Shown in pieces: positions 7,983-16,075 of a stretch of 64,000 bases of DNA. Numbering within the stretch: the stretch's first letter is position 1; each line of letters starts with the position of its first letter. Below the pieces are notes generated by a model, which saw nothing but the letters and a program-made list of their open reading frames with translations, searched no databases and was not told where the DNA came from. Position numbers and translations under genes: made by a program. Origin of the DNA: Myxococcus sp. RHSTA-1-4 (GTDB taxonomy: Bacteria; Myxococcota; Myxococcia; Myxococcales; Myxococcaceae); the NCBI RefSeq assembly GCF_020037125.1, contig NZ_JAIQDG010000003.1:124001-188000 (forward strand), written 5' to 3'.

Positions 7983-9908
7983 TCACTCGAACTTGCGGAC
8001 CGCTACCACGGTGACGCTGCTGAACACCTTGGCGGTGTCGGCGCTGCCGTTTGGCTCTCGAACGAGGCCTCGTACACGTTCTGTCAGATCCTCCAGCTCG
8101 AAGCAGACCGGAGCGGTACGTCCGTTCACCTTGGCTCCAGTGAGCCGACCGTAGATTCGATCTCCAAAAATCAGCCGACCCGACAGCTCCACCGCGGGCA
8201 TATTCTTGAACTGGCCTCCCGTAATGTAGAGCGTCGTCCTGCCCTCGCTCACGGCGATGACGCGGGCGCTGTGCTCGGTTTCGAACGTCGCAAGGTGATC
8301 GTGTCCCGGCTTGATGCCCCAGTTCGCCATCGTCTCCACCGCACCCGGCGGGCACTCCTCCGAGGGAGGCGCTGGACGCACCTGCGCTCCTGGGCAACCC
8401 GTGAGGGCTGAGCAGGTGATGGCTGCACCGACCACTCTTCTCGCGGTGCGGATCGCGGTGGAGGGCTGCTTGGGTTGCACGTTGGTATGCGTCGTCACGG
8501 AAGCTGAGTCCTCGGAGAACATCGCGCGTGCCGCGATGCTCACAGGGTTGGGAGCAGCCTCGGGTGAGGCTGCGACGGCCCTAGCTTCTGGCGACTCCAG
8601 TGGACTCGCCACTTCCTGACCGGGTCCTTCCTGCTCCTGCGGCGCGGAAACGTGAGGCGCCACCGGCGGCGGAGCATCGGGGCGAGTCATGCTCCACCAC
8701 GCCACTGTCACAAGACCGGCCATCAGCGCACAGGCCGTGGCCACTTTCAGCAGCGGGCGGCGAACGCGTTCCCAGGTCCGGATGCTCTTCGCACGTCGCG
8801 CGGCAGCCGCGCTCGGGTGCGCGAAGACGTCTTCTGTCAGGGGCACATCCGTCGCATCGTCCAGCGGCTTCTCATCTCCCTCCCGCTCGCGCGCTTGCGC
8901 GGCACGCGGGGCCTCCACTTCCGCCAGCCTCTGCTCCCGCATTTCCTCATCGGTCACAGGAGCAGGACCGCTCTCCGGCAAGTCCAGTGGCACCTTCCAT
9001 TCTCGTGACGTACGCGCCTTGTTGGCCTCCCACAGAGCCGTGTAGAGGGACTCCGCGCTTTCGAACCTGTCTTCGGGGCGCTTCGCCAGGAGCCGCATGG
9101 TGATGAGGCTGAGGCTCTTCGGAACCTTGGGATTCACCCGATGCGGCGCGCGGGGCACGCGCAGGGTGATGGCCGCTACCAATCTCTCCGGTGGCAGTTC
9201 TGGATTGAAGGGCAGCCCGTCTGTCAGTGCTCCGTAGAACAGCACGCCGAGCGCATAGAGGTCCGCTGTCGGTCCGCCCCGGAATCGCGCGTCCTCGCCC
9301 TGCGCATGGAGCTGCTCGAAGGCCTCCGGTGGAGCGACGGAGAGGTCCACCGGCGGTAGTCCCTGGGTGAGGGAGCGCGCTCCGGGGAGCGACACGCTTC
9401 CGTAGTCGAGCACGAACGGCGTGTCGTCCTCCTTCCGGATGACGACGTTGTTGGCGTTCAGGTCACGGTGGTGAACACCGCTCTTGTGCAGCTCCGCCAC
9501 CGTGCGGACGATGGGAAGCATCACGTCCACGAGCCGCGCCGCCGTCGGATGCGTCTCGTATCTCCAGTCGTGAAAGCGCCATCCGTCGATGAACTCCATC
9601 ACGACGTAGAGGTATCCAGCTTCGGGGTCGGGCCATCGGCCGACCTGGAACAGGCGCGGAATGTTGGGATGGGGTGTGCGCCCCAGCAACATCGTGGCCT
9701 CGCGCGTGCACCTGCCGTCCACATCCTCCTCGCCGGGCATCTTCTGACCCGGCAACCGCGTCGCCATCTTCAGCGCGCAGAGCATTCCGTCGTGCTCGAC
9801 CTTGAACACCCGGCCGAGTCCACCAGCGCCGAGAACTTCCAGTATGCGCCAAGGGCCGATCATGTCGCCCGGTCCAAGCCGGTCGGGATGGGGGATGTCG
9901 GTGCTCAT
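7983..9908 (-). CDS. Membrane Ser/Thr protein kinase with external lipoprotein-like domain (locus 1)
   Basis: A 641-residue Hanks-type kinase. Glycine loop GAGGLGRV (27-34), Lys47 in ALKMA, catalytic Asp149 in HRDLNANN, and DYG (168-170) in place of DFG. A transmembrane helix lies at about 386-408. After a Pro/Glu-rich linker comes a second hydrophobic segment (RRVVGAAITCSALTGC, about 489-505) that looks like an embedded lipoprotein signal, then a beta-rich C-terminal domain (about 520-641) resembling the tail of the kinase at 30.2-32.3 kb. ATG 9908 is chosen because the domain begins soon after it. The DUF2381 gene downstream is probably in the same transcript. Confidence 0.9.
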   Translation of the reverse strand: MSTDIPHPDRLGPGDMIGPWRILEVLGAGGLGRVFKVEHDGMLCALKMATRLPGQKMPGEEDVDGRCTREATMLLGRTPHPNIPRLFQVGRWPDPEAGYLYVVMEFIDGWRFHDWRYETHPTAARLVDVMLPIVRTVAELHKSGVHHRDLNANNVVIRKEDDTPFVLDYGSVSLPGARSLTQGLPPVDLSVAPPEAFEQLHAQGEDARFRGGPTADLYALGVLFYGALTDGLPFNPELPPERLVAAITLRVPRAPHRVNPKVPKSLSLITMRLLAKRPEDRFESAESLYTALWEANKARTSREWKVPLDLPESGPAPVTDEEMREQRLAEVEAPRAAQAREREGDEKPLDDATDVPLTEDVFAHPSAAAARRAKSIRTWERVRRPLLKVATACALMAGLVTVAWWSMTRPDAPPPVAPHVSAPQEQEGPGQEVASPLESPEARAVAASPEAAPNPVSIAARAMFSEDSASVTTHTNVQPKQPSTAIRTARRVVGAAITCSALTGCPGAQVRPAPPSEECPPGAVETMANWGIKPGHDHLATFETEHSARVIAVSEGRTTLYITGGQFKNMPAVELSGRLIFGDRIYGRLTGAKVNGRTAPVCFELEDLTERVRGLVREPNGSADTAKVFSSVTVVAVRKFE

Positions 9909-10109
9909 TCGGAGGTGCCCTGCTCGGTCGGACTGGAGGAGAGTGACGCTGTGGGTTGACCCTAGCAGAAGCCGCGTGCCGGAGTCGGGCCCATTGCTCC
10001 GCACTCGCTCCTGACGAGGCGCGCGCCCCGGAACCCCGGCCTCATGCGAGGCTTCCCCTCAGCGAGGAGGATGGGGAGGGGATTGTTGTCTTCTCCTGTT
10101 GGAGCGAGC
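9909..10109. other. Intergenic region upstream of kinase locus 1
   Basis: About 200 bp between the kinase start and the 3' end of the frameshifted gene above it. No convincing coding sequence, hairpin or promoter pair was seen; it presumably holds the kinase promoter. Confidence 0.5.
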
Positions 10110-10792
10110 TCACCCTTCTGTGCCAGGTTCGATAGGTGCTCCAGTTCGTTTTCTATCTTCAAGACCCTTTTGGTTGAACAGCGGCCAGCCATATCTCATG
10201 CGCCAGGCCATTTCGACGGCCACTCGCGAACGCGCATGCTGGGTGCCTAGTTCTTTGAATACTCTCTTTTCATCAGCGGTCAGGCCCTCGATGCCGTCGA
10301 TCATCCCGATGTGGAATATACGCGCGGACCAACGGTGTTCCTTCACGAGGTCAGGGTAGAAGTTGAGGCCGATGGAAAAGGGCCCTTTCTCAGTGGTCGC
10401 CGTATGATTCCTCAGTCGAGAGAACACCATTGCTGTCGTTCCATTGTAGACCACCCGGAAGTTCTCGGCGGGTGTGCTACATAGGACTTCTGGAGGCAAT
10501 GTTTCCTCGTTGAATGAGACCACCTCGGCAATGTTGAGCGCCTTCTTGCATCCGCTGGTGTTTGTTTGAGTGTGCAGGGTATTCAAGGGGCATCTGTCAG
10601 AATCCAGTACCAGCCCGCTTGGTTGTCCCACTTGCCCGGAGCATTTTTTTCTACCCACTGGGTTGTGAACATGTCGGCGGGGCAGGGTGTGTTTTCTTTG
10701 AATGAAATTTCAAATGCGTGTTGCCATGCTGATTCAGCATATTCAATCAGTGTCTTCATGTGTGTCGGAATTGCTCTGTTTTTGATTTTCAT
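10110..10792 (-). pseudogene. GIY-YIG-like protein gene split by a 1-nt frameshift
   Basis: Two adjoining readings on the minus strand give one plausible 227-residue protein. The first (10792-10583) ends AGWYWILTDAP; the second continues as PLNTLHTQTN and on to 10110. Adding one C to the C4 run (G4 at 10587-10590 on the plus strand) joins them. The joined protein has a GIY-like WYWIL, a YIG-like FRVVYNG followed by an Arg/His segment FSRLRNH, and a Glu in VAVEMAWRMRYGWPLF, so a GIY-YIG nuclease fold is plausible but not proven. Alternatively the second part is a separate gene with TTG at 10586 overlapping the first stop (TTGA). The DNA here is noticeably lower in GC than its surroundings, a sign of transfer. 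Confidence 0.5.
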
Positions 10793-11128
10793 GGGGCGAT
10801 GCGGCTCTCTTCTTGTCCTGTTGGAAAGCTATCTCGGAATCCGGCAGGCGGACGACGGAGAAGAGTGCTTCGAGGAGTAACCGGGGACTGAACTGGCCAG
10901 TGTGGGCGCCAAAGAGGCTGCGGCTGTGGGGGCCCGCCCCATGGCTCCGGTCGTGTCAAAGCCCAGCTGCACTCTTCCGTCACGGTGAAACCAGGCAAGC
11001 CAGCAGCCAATCCATCTATTCGCCGTCTGTCATTCATCCCCACCCGGGAGCAGATGCCAGCGCCCCGCGCTCGCCCAAGCTTCCGGCTCTCCGCGAGGGG
11101 CATCCCGCCCTGGCGGGAGGGGGAACGC
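10793..11128. other. Intergenic region without a recognised gene
   Basis: The 336 bp separate two divergent genes. The left end continues the AT-richer stretch. Readings across it in both directions give no protein with recognisable features. A GGAGGGGG run at 11116-11123 is the ribosome site of the lipoprotein that follows. Confidence 0.5.
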
Positions 11129-12583
11129 ATGATGCGCGGTTGGGGACGGAAGTCGTGGGTGTTGCTGCTGGGGCTCGGGCTGTCGGCGTGTGGGGTGGCA
11201 CCTTCGGAGCCCGCGGAGGAAATCGGGCAGGAGGCGCCGGACGCGCTCGAGAACGGGGGCACGTGTCCCTCCGCCACCCGGCTCGCGGACTTCTCGGCGG
11301 GGGGCGACTTCCCGGGGCCCTACGAGCTGACCGGGGTGAAGGAGACGCTCTACTTCACCGTGGATGACGGCATCCACGGCCCGGCGCTGTGGGCCAGCGA
11401 CGGGACGCCCGGAGGCACGCGGCTGTTCCGTGACTTCGACGTGTTCCCGCACAGCCTGACGGAGGCGCGGGGGCTGCTCTTCTTCATCGTGGACCTCACC
11501 CTCTGGCGGACGGACGGCACGGACGCGGGCACATTCCCACTGGTCACCGCGTCACTGCCTCCCTCCTTCGAGCCGCCGCTGGACGTGCTGGGAGAGTTCC
11601 GCGGCAAGCTGTTCTTCCGGATGTACACGCCTGAGTACGGCAACGAGCTGTGGGTGAGCGACGGCACGCGCAAGGGCACCCGGTTGTACCTGGACGCCAA
11701 CCCGGGCCCCACGTCCAGCTTCCCCGGCGAAATGGTGGAGACGGCGAGCGGCAACCTCGTCTTCGACGCGCGCGTGGGCGAGGACCGGGACATGCTGGTG
11801 GTGCTGGAGGTGTCCCCCGAGGGCGTCGTCGAGGAGCTGTACCGCGTGGCGGGCTACGAGGATTCCTCCATCTTCCGGCTGTCCGTGGTGGGGGACCGGG
11901 TGTTCTTCCTGGTGGACCTGACGGACGGCAGGCCCGCCCTCTACACGAGCGACGGCACCCCGGGCACCGCGACGCTGCTCTTCGCCTGGGGTAGGGTCAG
12001 CACGCCGCGCCATTTCACCTCCTACGCGGGCCGTCTCTACTTCGCCGCCGAGGAGAACATCGGTGACCCCGACGGCAGGGGCGTCGAGCTGTGGGTGAGC
12101 GACGGCACGCCCGCGGGCACGGGGCGGCTGGTGGACATCTTCCCGGGAGAGGAGAACTCCGGCCCCCGGGAGCTGAATGTGTTCGAGGGTCTGCTCTACT
12201 TCACCGCGGATGACGGCGTGCACGGGCGCGAGCTTTGGGTGAGCGACGGCACGGCGGCGGGGACTCGGCTCGCCCGGGACATCCGGCCGGGGCCGGACGG
12301 CTCCTCGCCCTATGGCCTCATGGTGGCCAGCCGGAAGCTCTACTTCGCGGCGGATGACGGCGAGCACGGGCGCGAGCCCTGGAAGGTCTTCCAAGGCCGG
12401 GCGCGGCTGGTGGAGGACGTCGTTCCAGGCCCCGAGTCCTCGGCGCCCCGGGTGTACGAGTTCGACGTCGAGGATGACCCCGTCTTCGCCCGCGCCGGCA
12501 GCTACCTCTTCTTCTCCACCGAGTCCTTCGAGCTCTGGTCGATGAAGACGGGCTTCTACTGCCCGCCGTCTGGCAAGCGCTGA
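11129..12583 (+). CDS. ELWxxDGT-repeat lipoprotein
   Basis: A 484-residue surface lipoprotein: signal peptide with lipobox LGLSAC, then repeated blades of the ELWxxDGT family (TIGR04534), each with a YF(T/A)ADDGxHGxELWVSDGT-type core followed by GT(R/G)L(V/F)xD. At least six blades are visible (ALWASDGT, LWRTDGT, ELWVSDGT, ALYTSDGT, ELWVSDGT, ELWVSDGT), so a beta-propeller is likely. Function unknown; such proteins are common on myxobacterial surfaces. ATG 11129 follows a strong GGAGGGGG; a second ATG at 11132 is equally usable. Confidence 0.85.
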   Translation: MMRGWGRKSWVLLLGLGLSACGVAPSEPAEEIGQEAPDALENGGTCPSATRLADFSAGGDFPGPYELTGVKETLYFTVDDGIHGPALWASDGTPGGTRLFRDFDVFPHSLTEARGLLFFIVDLTLWRTDGTDAGTFPLVTASLPPSFEPPLDVLGEFRGKLFFRMYTPEYGNELWVSDGTRKGTRLYLDANPGPTSSFPGEMVETASGNLVFDARVGEDRDMLVVLEVSPEGVVEELYRVAGYEDSSIFRLSVVGDRVFFLVDLTDGRPALYTSDGTPGTATLLFAWGRVSTPRHFTSYAGRLYFAAEENIGDPDGRGVELWVSDGTPAGTGRLVDIFPGEENSGPRELNVFEGLLYFTADDGVHGRELWVSDGTAAGTRLARDIRPGPDGSSPYGLMVASRKLYFAADDGEHGREPWKVFQGRARLVEDVVPGPESSAPRVYEFDVEDDPVFARAGSYLFFSTESFELWSMKTGFYCPPSGKR

Positions 12584-12673
12584 CGCGGGCGGCCACCGCT
12601 CCCGGCCCGGTGGCGAACCGGACAAACCCGGTCCGCGCGGCCTATGCTGCGCGGCCGGAGGGACACGTACCGC

Positions 12674-13921
12674 ATGGCCATGCGCATCCTGGGGATGGTT
12701 CTCGCAGGCGGGCAGGGGACGCGGCTGGCGCCGCTCACGTTGAGGCGTTCGAAGCCGGCGGTGCCCTTCGGGTCGAAGTTCCGCATCATCGACTTCGCGC
12801 TCAACAACTTCATCAACTCGGGCGTCTTCGCCGTCTACGTGCTGACGCAGTTCAAGGCGCAGTCGCTGACGGAGCACATCCAGCGCGGGTGGCGCTTCGG
12901 CTCGGTGCTGCTGTCGGACTACTTCATCACCCTGGTGCCGGCGCAGATGTACCTGTACGAGGAGCTGGGGCCCGTCTGGTACCGGGGCACGGCGGACGCC
13001 ATCTACCAGAACATGCACCTGGTGGAGAACCACCGGCCCGAGCACGTGGCCATCTTCTCCGGCGACCACATCTACAAGATGAACGTGGCGCACATGCTGG
13101 AGCTGCACGAGTCGCAGCGCGCGGACATCACCATCGCCGCGTACCCCACGCCGCTCGCGGACGCGCACCGCTTCGGCGTCATGCAGGTGGACGAGCGTGG
13201 CCGCGTGACGGAGTTCCAGGAGAAGCCGAAGGACCCCAAGCCCATCCCGGGCCGGCCGGACACGGCGCTGGCCAGCATGGGCAACTACATCTTCCGCACC
13301 AAGGTGCTGGCGGAGCTGCTGGAGGTGGACGCGAAGACGGAGGGCTCACAGCACGACTTCGGCAAGGACGTGCTGCCCCGGGCGCTGCGCGACGGCTACC
13401 ACATCCAGGCCTACGACTTCGCGAAGAACCCCATCCCCGGGCAGGCGGGGCCGAACACGTACTGGCGCGACGTGGGGACGCTGGACGCGTACCACGAGGC
13501 GTCCATGGACCTGGTGTCCGTCAACCCGGAGTTCGACCTGTTCAACCCCGAGTGGCCGCTGCGCACCGGCAGCGAGTACAGCCCGCCGGCCAAGTTCGTC
13601 CACGAGGCGGGCGACCGCGTGGGCCGGGCGCTGAACTCCATGGTGGCGGGGGGCTGCATCATCTCCGGCGGCGTGGCGCGCGAGAGCATCCTCTTCCGCC
13701 GTGTGCGGGTGAACAGCTACGCCAGCGTGCAGCGCTCCGTCCTCCTCGACGAGGTGGACATCGGCCGGCACGCGCAGGTGAAGAACGCCATCATCGACAA
13801 GGGCGTGCACGTGCCGCCCAATGTGAAGATTGGCTTCGACCTGGAGGCCGACAAGGCACGCGGCTTCACCGTCACCGACACCGGCATCGTCGTGGTGCCC
13901 AAGGGCTACCGGTTCGAGTGA
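12674..13921 (+). CDS. glgC: Glucose-1-phosphate adenylyltransferase
   Basis: A 415-residue enzyme making ADP-glucose from glucose-1-phosphate and ATP, the committed step of glycogen synthesis. Signatures: [16 protein letters not shown] nucleotide loop, [30 protein letters not shown], the FSGDHIYKM metal/sugar site, [10 protein letters not shown], and [14 protein letters not shown]. The C-terminal half (about 295-415) is a left-handed beta-helix with VSGG-type turns. ATG 12674 with GGAGGGAC about 10 bases upstream; a second ATG at 12680. A TATGCT box at 12643-12648 may be its -10. It appears to be a single-gene unit. Confidence 0.95.
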   Translation: MAMRILGMVLAGGQGTRLAPLTLRRSKPAVPFGSKFRIIDFALNNFINSGVFAVYVLTQFKAQSLTEHIQRGWRFGSVLLSDYFITLVPAQMYLYEELGPVWYRGTADAIYQNMHLVENHRPEHVAIFSGDHIYKMNVAHMLELHESQRADITIAAYPTPLADAHRFGVMQVDERGRVTEFQEKPKDPKPIPGRPDTALASMGNYIFRTKVLAELLEVDAKTEGSQHDFGKDVLPRALRDGYHIQAYDFAKNPIPGQAGPNTYWRDVGTLDAYHEASMDLVSVNPEFDLFNPEWPLRTGSEYSPPAKFVHEAGDRVGRALNSMVAGGCIISGGVARESILFRRVRVNSYASVQRSVLLDEVDIGRHAQVKNAIIDKGVHVPPNVKIGFDLEADKARGFTVTDTGIVVVPKGYRFE

Positions 13922-14155
13922 GCCGTTCAAGCTTTGTTCGGGCTTCGCGGTGGATTCCTTCAGTGCGGCTGTGAGCAGTCCCGCGTGGGACGGCGCCGAC
14001 CCGGCCACTTCCCTGGGCCGGGAAGCGCGTCCACCGTGTAACACTGGCGTCCGGGCCGAGTCCGGGGGCGTTCAAGTGGGGTGCGGCGCATATCGCATCG
14101 GGCCCGGCCGTCGGTTAATCCTGGTCCCCGACCTTCGCGAAGACCCGAGAACTTC
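13922..14155. other. Intergenic region upstream of the type III PKS operon
   Basis: A 234-bp gap between glgC and the polyketide synthase gene. No coding potential with family features and no strong hairpin; presumably holds the operon promoter. Confidence 0.45.
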
Positions 14156-15241
14156 ATGCCCAGCAGCGCATCAGGCCCGGACAGCTCGCCCTTCATCCGC
14201 GCCGTAGGTCGTGCCCTACCGCCACACTACGTCTCGCAGGAGCAGCTCATCGCGGCCTTCCGCGAGCTGTGGGCCACGCGCCACTTCAACGTGGAGCGGC
14301 TGGAGGACCTGCACCGCGCCGTCCAGGTGGGGGGGCGCCACCTCGCGCTGCCCATCGACGACTACCGGGCGCTGGTCGGCTTCCAGCAGCGCAACGACGC
14401 GTGGATTCGCGCGGCCACCGAGCTGAGCGAGACGGTGGTGCGCCAGGCGCTGGACAAGGCGGAGCTCACCCCGGCGGACGTGGACCACGTCTTCTTCGTC
14501 ACGGTGACGGGCGTCGCCACGCCGAGCATCGAGGCGCGGGTGGCCAACCGCGTGCGCTTCCGGGAGGACTTCAAGCGCACGCCCCTGTTCGGCCTGGGGT
14601 GCGTGGCGGGCGTGTCGGGGCTGGCGCGGGCGGCGGACTACCTGCGGGCCTTCCCCACGCACACGGCGCTCGTCATCGCCACGGAGCTGTGCTCGCTGAC
14701 GCTGCAGCGCGAGGACCTGTCCATCCCCAACATCATCGCCTCCGGCCTCTTCGGAGACGGCTCGGCCTGCGCGGTGTTGCGGGGCGGCGAGGCACCGGGG
14801 GCGAGGGGGCCGCGGGTGGTGGCCTCGCGCTCGGTGTTCTACCCGGACACCGAGCGTGTCATGGGCTGGGACGTGGTGGACACGGGCTTCAAGGTGGTGC
14901 TGTCCGCGAAGGTGCCGAACATGGTGCGCGAGCACATCCGCGGCAACGTGGACCGCTTCCTCGGGGAGCACGGGCTGGCGCGCGGGGACGTGAGGCACTG
15001 GGTGGCGCACACCGGCGGGCCCAAGGTGCTGAAGGCCTTCGAGGAGGCGCTGGAGCTGGAGGCGGCCTCGCTGGAGCGCTCGTGGCGCTCGCTGCGCGAG
15101 GTGGGCAACCTCTCCTCCGCATCGGTGCTCTTCGTGCTGGGCGAGACGCTGGAGGGGCCCGAGCCACGCCCGGGGGACTGGGGCGTGATGATGGCCCTGG
15201 GCCCGGGCTTCTGCGCGGAGATGGTGCTGCTGCGATGGTGA
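14156..15241 (+). CDS. Type III polyketide synthase (chalcone synthase-like)
   Basis: A 361-residue ketosynthase that would extend an acyl starter with malonyl-CoA and cyclise the product to an alkylpyrone or alkylresorcinol. Catalytic triad: Cys in FGLGCVAG (about 148), His in HWVAHTGGPKVL (about 283), Asn in REVGNLSSASVLFVL (about 316). The GxGPG-like end is MMALGPGF. ATG 14156 is used. It heads an operon with a methyltransferase, ACP, acyl-AMP ligase and FAD enzyme; the PKS plus ICMT-type methyltransferase pair matches Streptomyces SrsA/SrsB and Bacillus BpsA/BpsB systems for phenolic lipids and alkylpyrones. Confidence 0.93.
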   Translation: MPSSASGPDSSPFIRAVGRALPPHYVSQEQLIAAFRELWATRHFNVERLEDLHRAVQVGGRHLALPIDDYRALVGFQQRNDAWIRAATELSETVVRQALDKAELTPADVDHVFFVTVTGVATPSIEARVANRVRFREDFKRTPLFGLGCVAGVSGLARAADYLRAFPTHTALVIATELCSLTLQREDLSIPNIIASGLFGDGSACAVLRGGEAPGARGPRVVASRSVFYPDTERVMGWDVVDTGFKVVLSAKVPNMVREHIRGNVDRFLGEHGLARGDVRHWVAHTGGPKVLKAFEEALELEAASLERSWRSLREVGNLSSASVLFVLGETLEGPEPRPGDWGVMMALGPGFCAEMVLLRW

Positions 15242-15810
15242 CCTCCACCCAGAGCCTCTTCCTGGGCTTCATGGCGCTGCTGGTGGTGGAGCGGCTGGTG
15301 GAGCTGGTGCTGTCCAAGCGCAACGCGGAGCGCGCCTTCGCGCGGGGCGGCGTGGAGACGGGGCAGGCGCACTACCGCTTCATGGTGGTCTTCCACACGC
15401 TGTTCCTGGTGGCGAGCGTGGCGGAGGTGCTCGTCCACCGGCCCGCGTTTCCGGGCGGCTGGGGCTGGGCGGCGCTGGGCGGGGCGGTGGCGGCGCAGGG
15501 CTTGAGGTACTGGGCCATCGCCACGCTGGGGGAGCGGTGGAACTCCCGCATCATCGTGGTGCCAGGGCTGCCGCCGGTGACGGGCGGGCCCTATCGCTTC
15601 CTGCGCCACCCCAACTACGTGGCCGTGGTGCTGGAATTGGCGTGTGTGCCGCTCATCCACGGCGCGTGGCGGACGGCACTCTTCTTCTCGGTGGGCAACG
15701 CGGCGCTGCTCTTCGTGCGGATTCGCGCGGAGGAGGCGGCGCTCGGCGACGCATACGCGCGTGCCTTCGCCCACCGTCCCCGCTTCATCCCGGAGGTGCC
15801 CCGTGACTGA
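15235..15810 (+). CDS. Isoprenylcysteine carboxyl methyltransferase-like membrane enzyme
   Basis: A 191-residue polytopic membrane protein of the ICMT/phospholipid-methyltransferase superfamily. The C-terminal SAM-binding signature is present: GGPYRFLRHPNYVAVVLEL and IRAEEAALGDAYARAF. Next to a type III PKS this subfamily (SrsB, BpsB/YpbQ) O-methylates alkylresorcinols or alkylpyrones, which I infer here. ATG 15235 lies inside the last codons of the PKS gene (7-bp overlap); a GTG at 15238 would overlap the stop by 4 bp. Confidence 0.9.
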   Translation: MVTSTQSLFLGFMALLVVERLVELVLSKRNAERAFARGGVETGQAHYRFMVVFHTLFLVASVAEVLVHRPAFPGGWGWAALGGAVAAQGLRYWAIATLGERWNSRIIVVPGLPPVTGGPYRFLRHPNYVAVVLELACVPLIHGAWRTALFFSVGNAALLFVRIRAEEAALGDAYARAFAHRPRFIPEVPRD

Positions 15811-16075
15811 GTCGGAACTGGAGGTGTTGGCGGAAATCCGCCGCATCGCCGCGGACGAGCTGGAGTGGAGCGGCACGGTGGAGCCGCGGCACGACCTCCT
15901 GAAGGACTTGCAGCTCGACAGCCTGGGGCTGACGGTGCTGGCGGTGGGGCTGGAGAACCGCTTCCGCATCCGCCTGTCGGAGGAGGATGCGCAGGGCGTG
16001 CGGACGGTGGAGGACCTGGCGCGGCTGGTGGCGCAGCGGGCCGCGGCGCCCCGGACTCCGGAGGTGCGCCCGTGA
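15803..16075 (+). CDS. Acyl carrier protein
   Basis: A 90-residue carrier protein with the phosphopantetheine site in LQLDSLGLT (Ser at about residue 39), followed by the typical helix II and an acidic helix III (RLSEEDAQGV...VEDLARLVA). The GTG start at 15803 overlaps the methyltransferase end by 8 bp, and the stop overlaps the ligase GTG. Its position between a PKS and an acyl-AMP ligase suggests it carries an activated fatty acyl starter to the PKS. Confidence 0.92.
   Translation: MTESELEVLAEIRRIAADELEWSGTVEPRHDLLKDLQLDSLGLTVLAVGLENRFRIRLSEEDAQGVRTVEDLARLVAQRAAAPRTPEVRP

Noticed and set aside
10566..10880. Plus-strand 104-residue reading in the low-GC island, with membrane-like end
   Set aside because: It is antisense to the better-supported minus-strand protein, and no ribosome site or family supports it.
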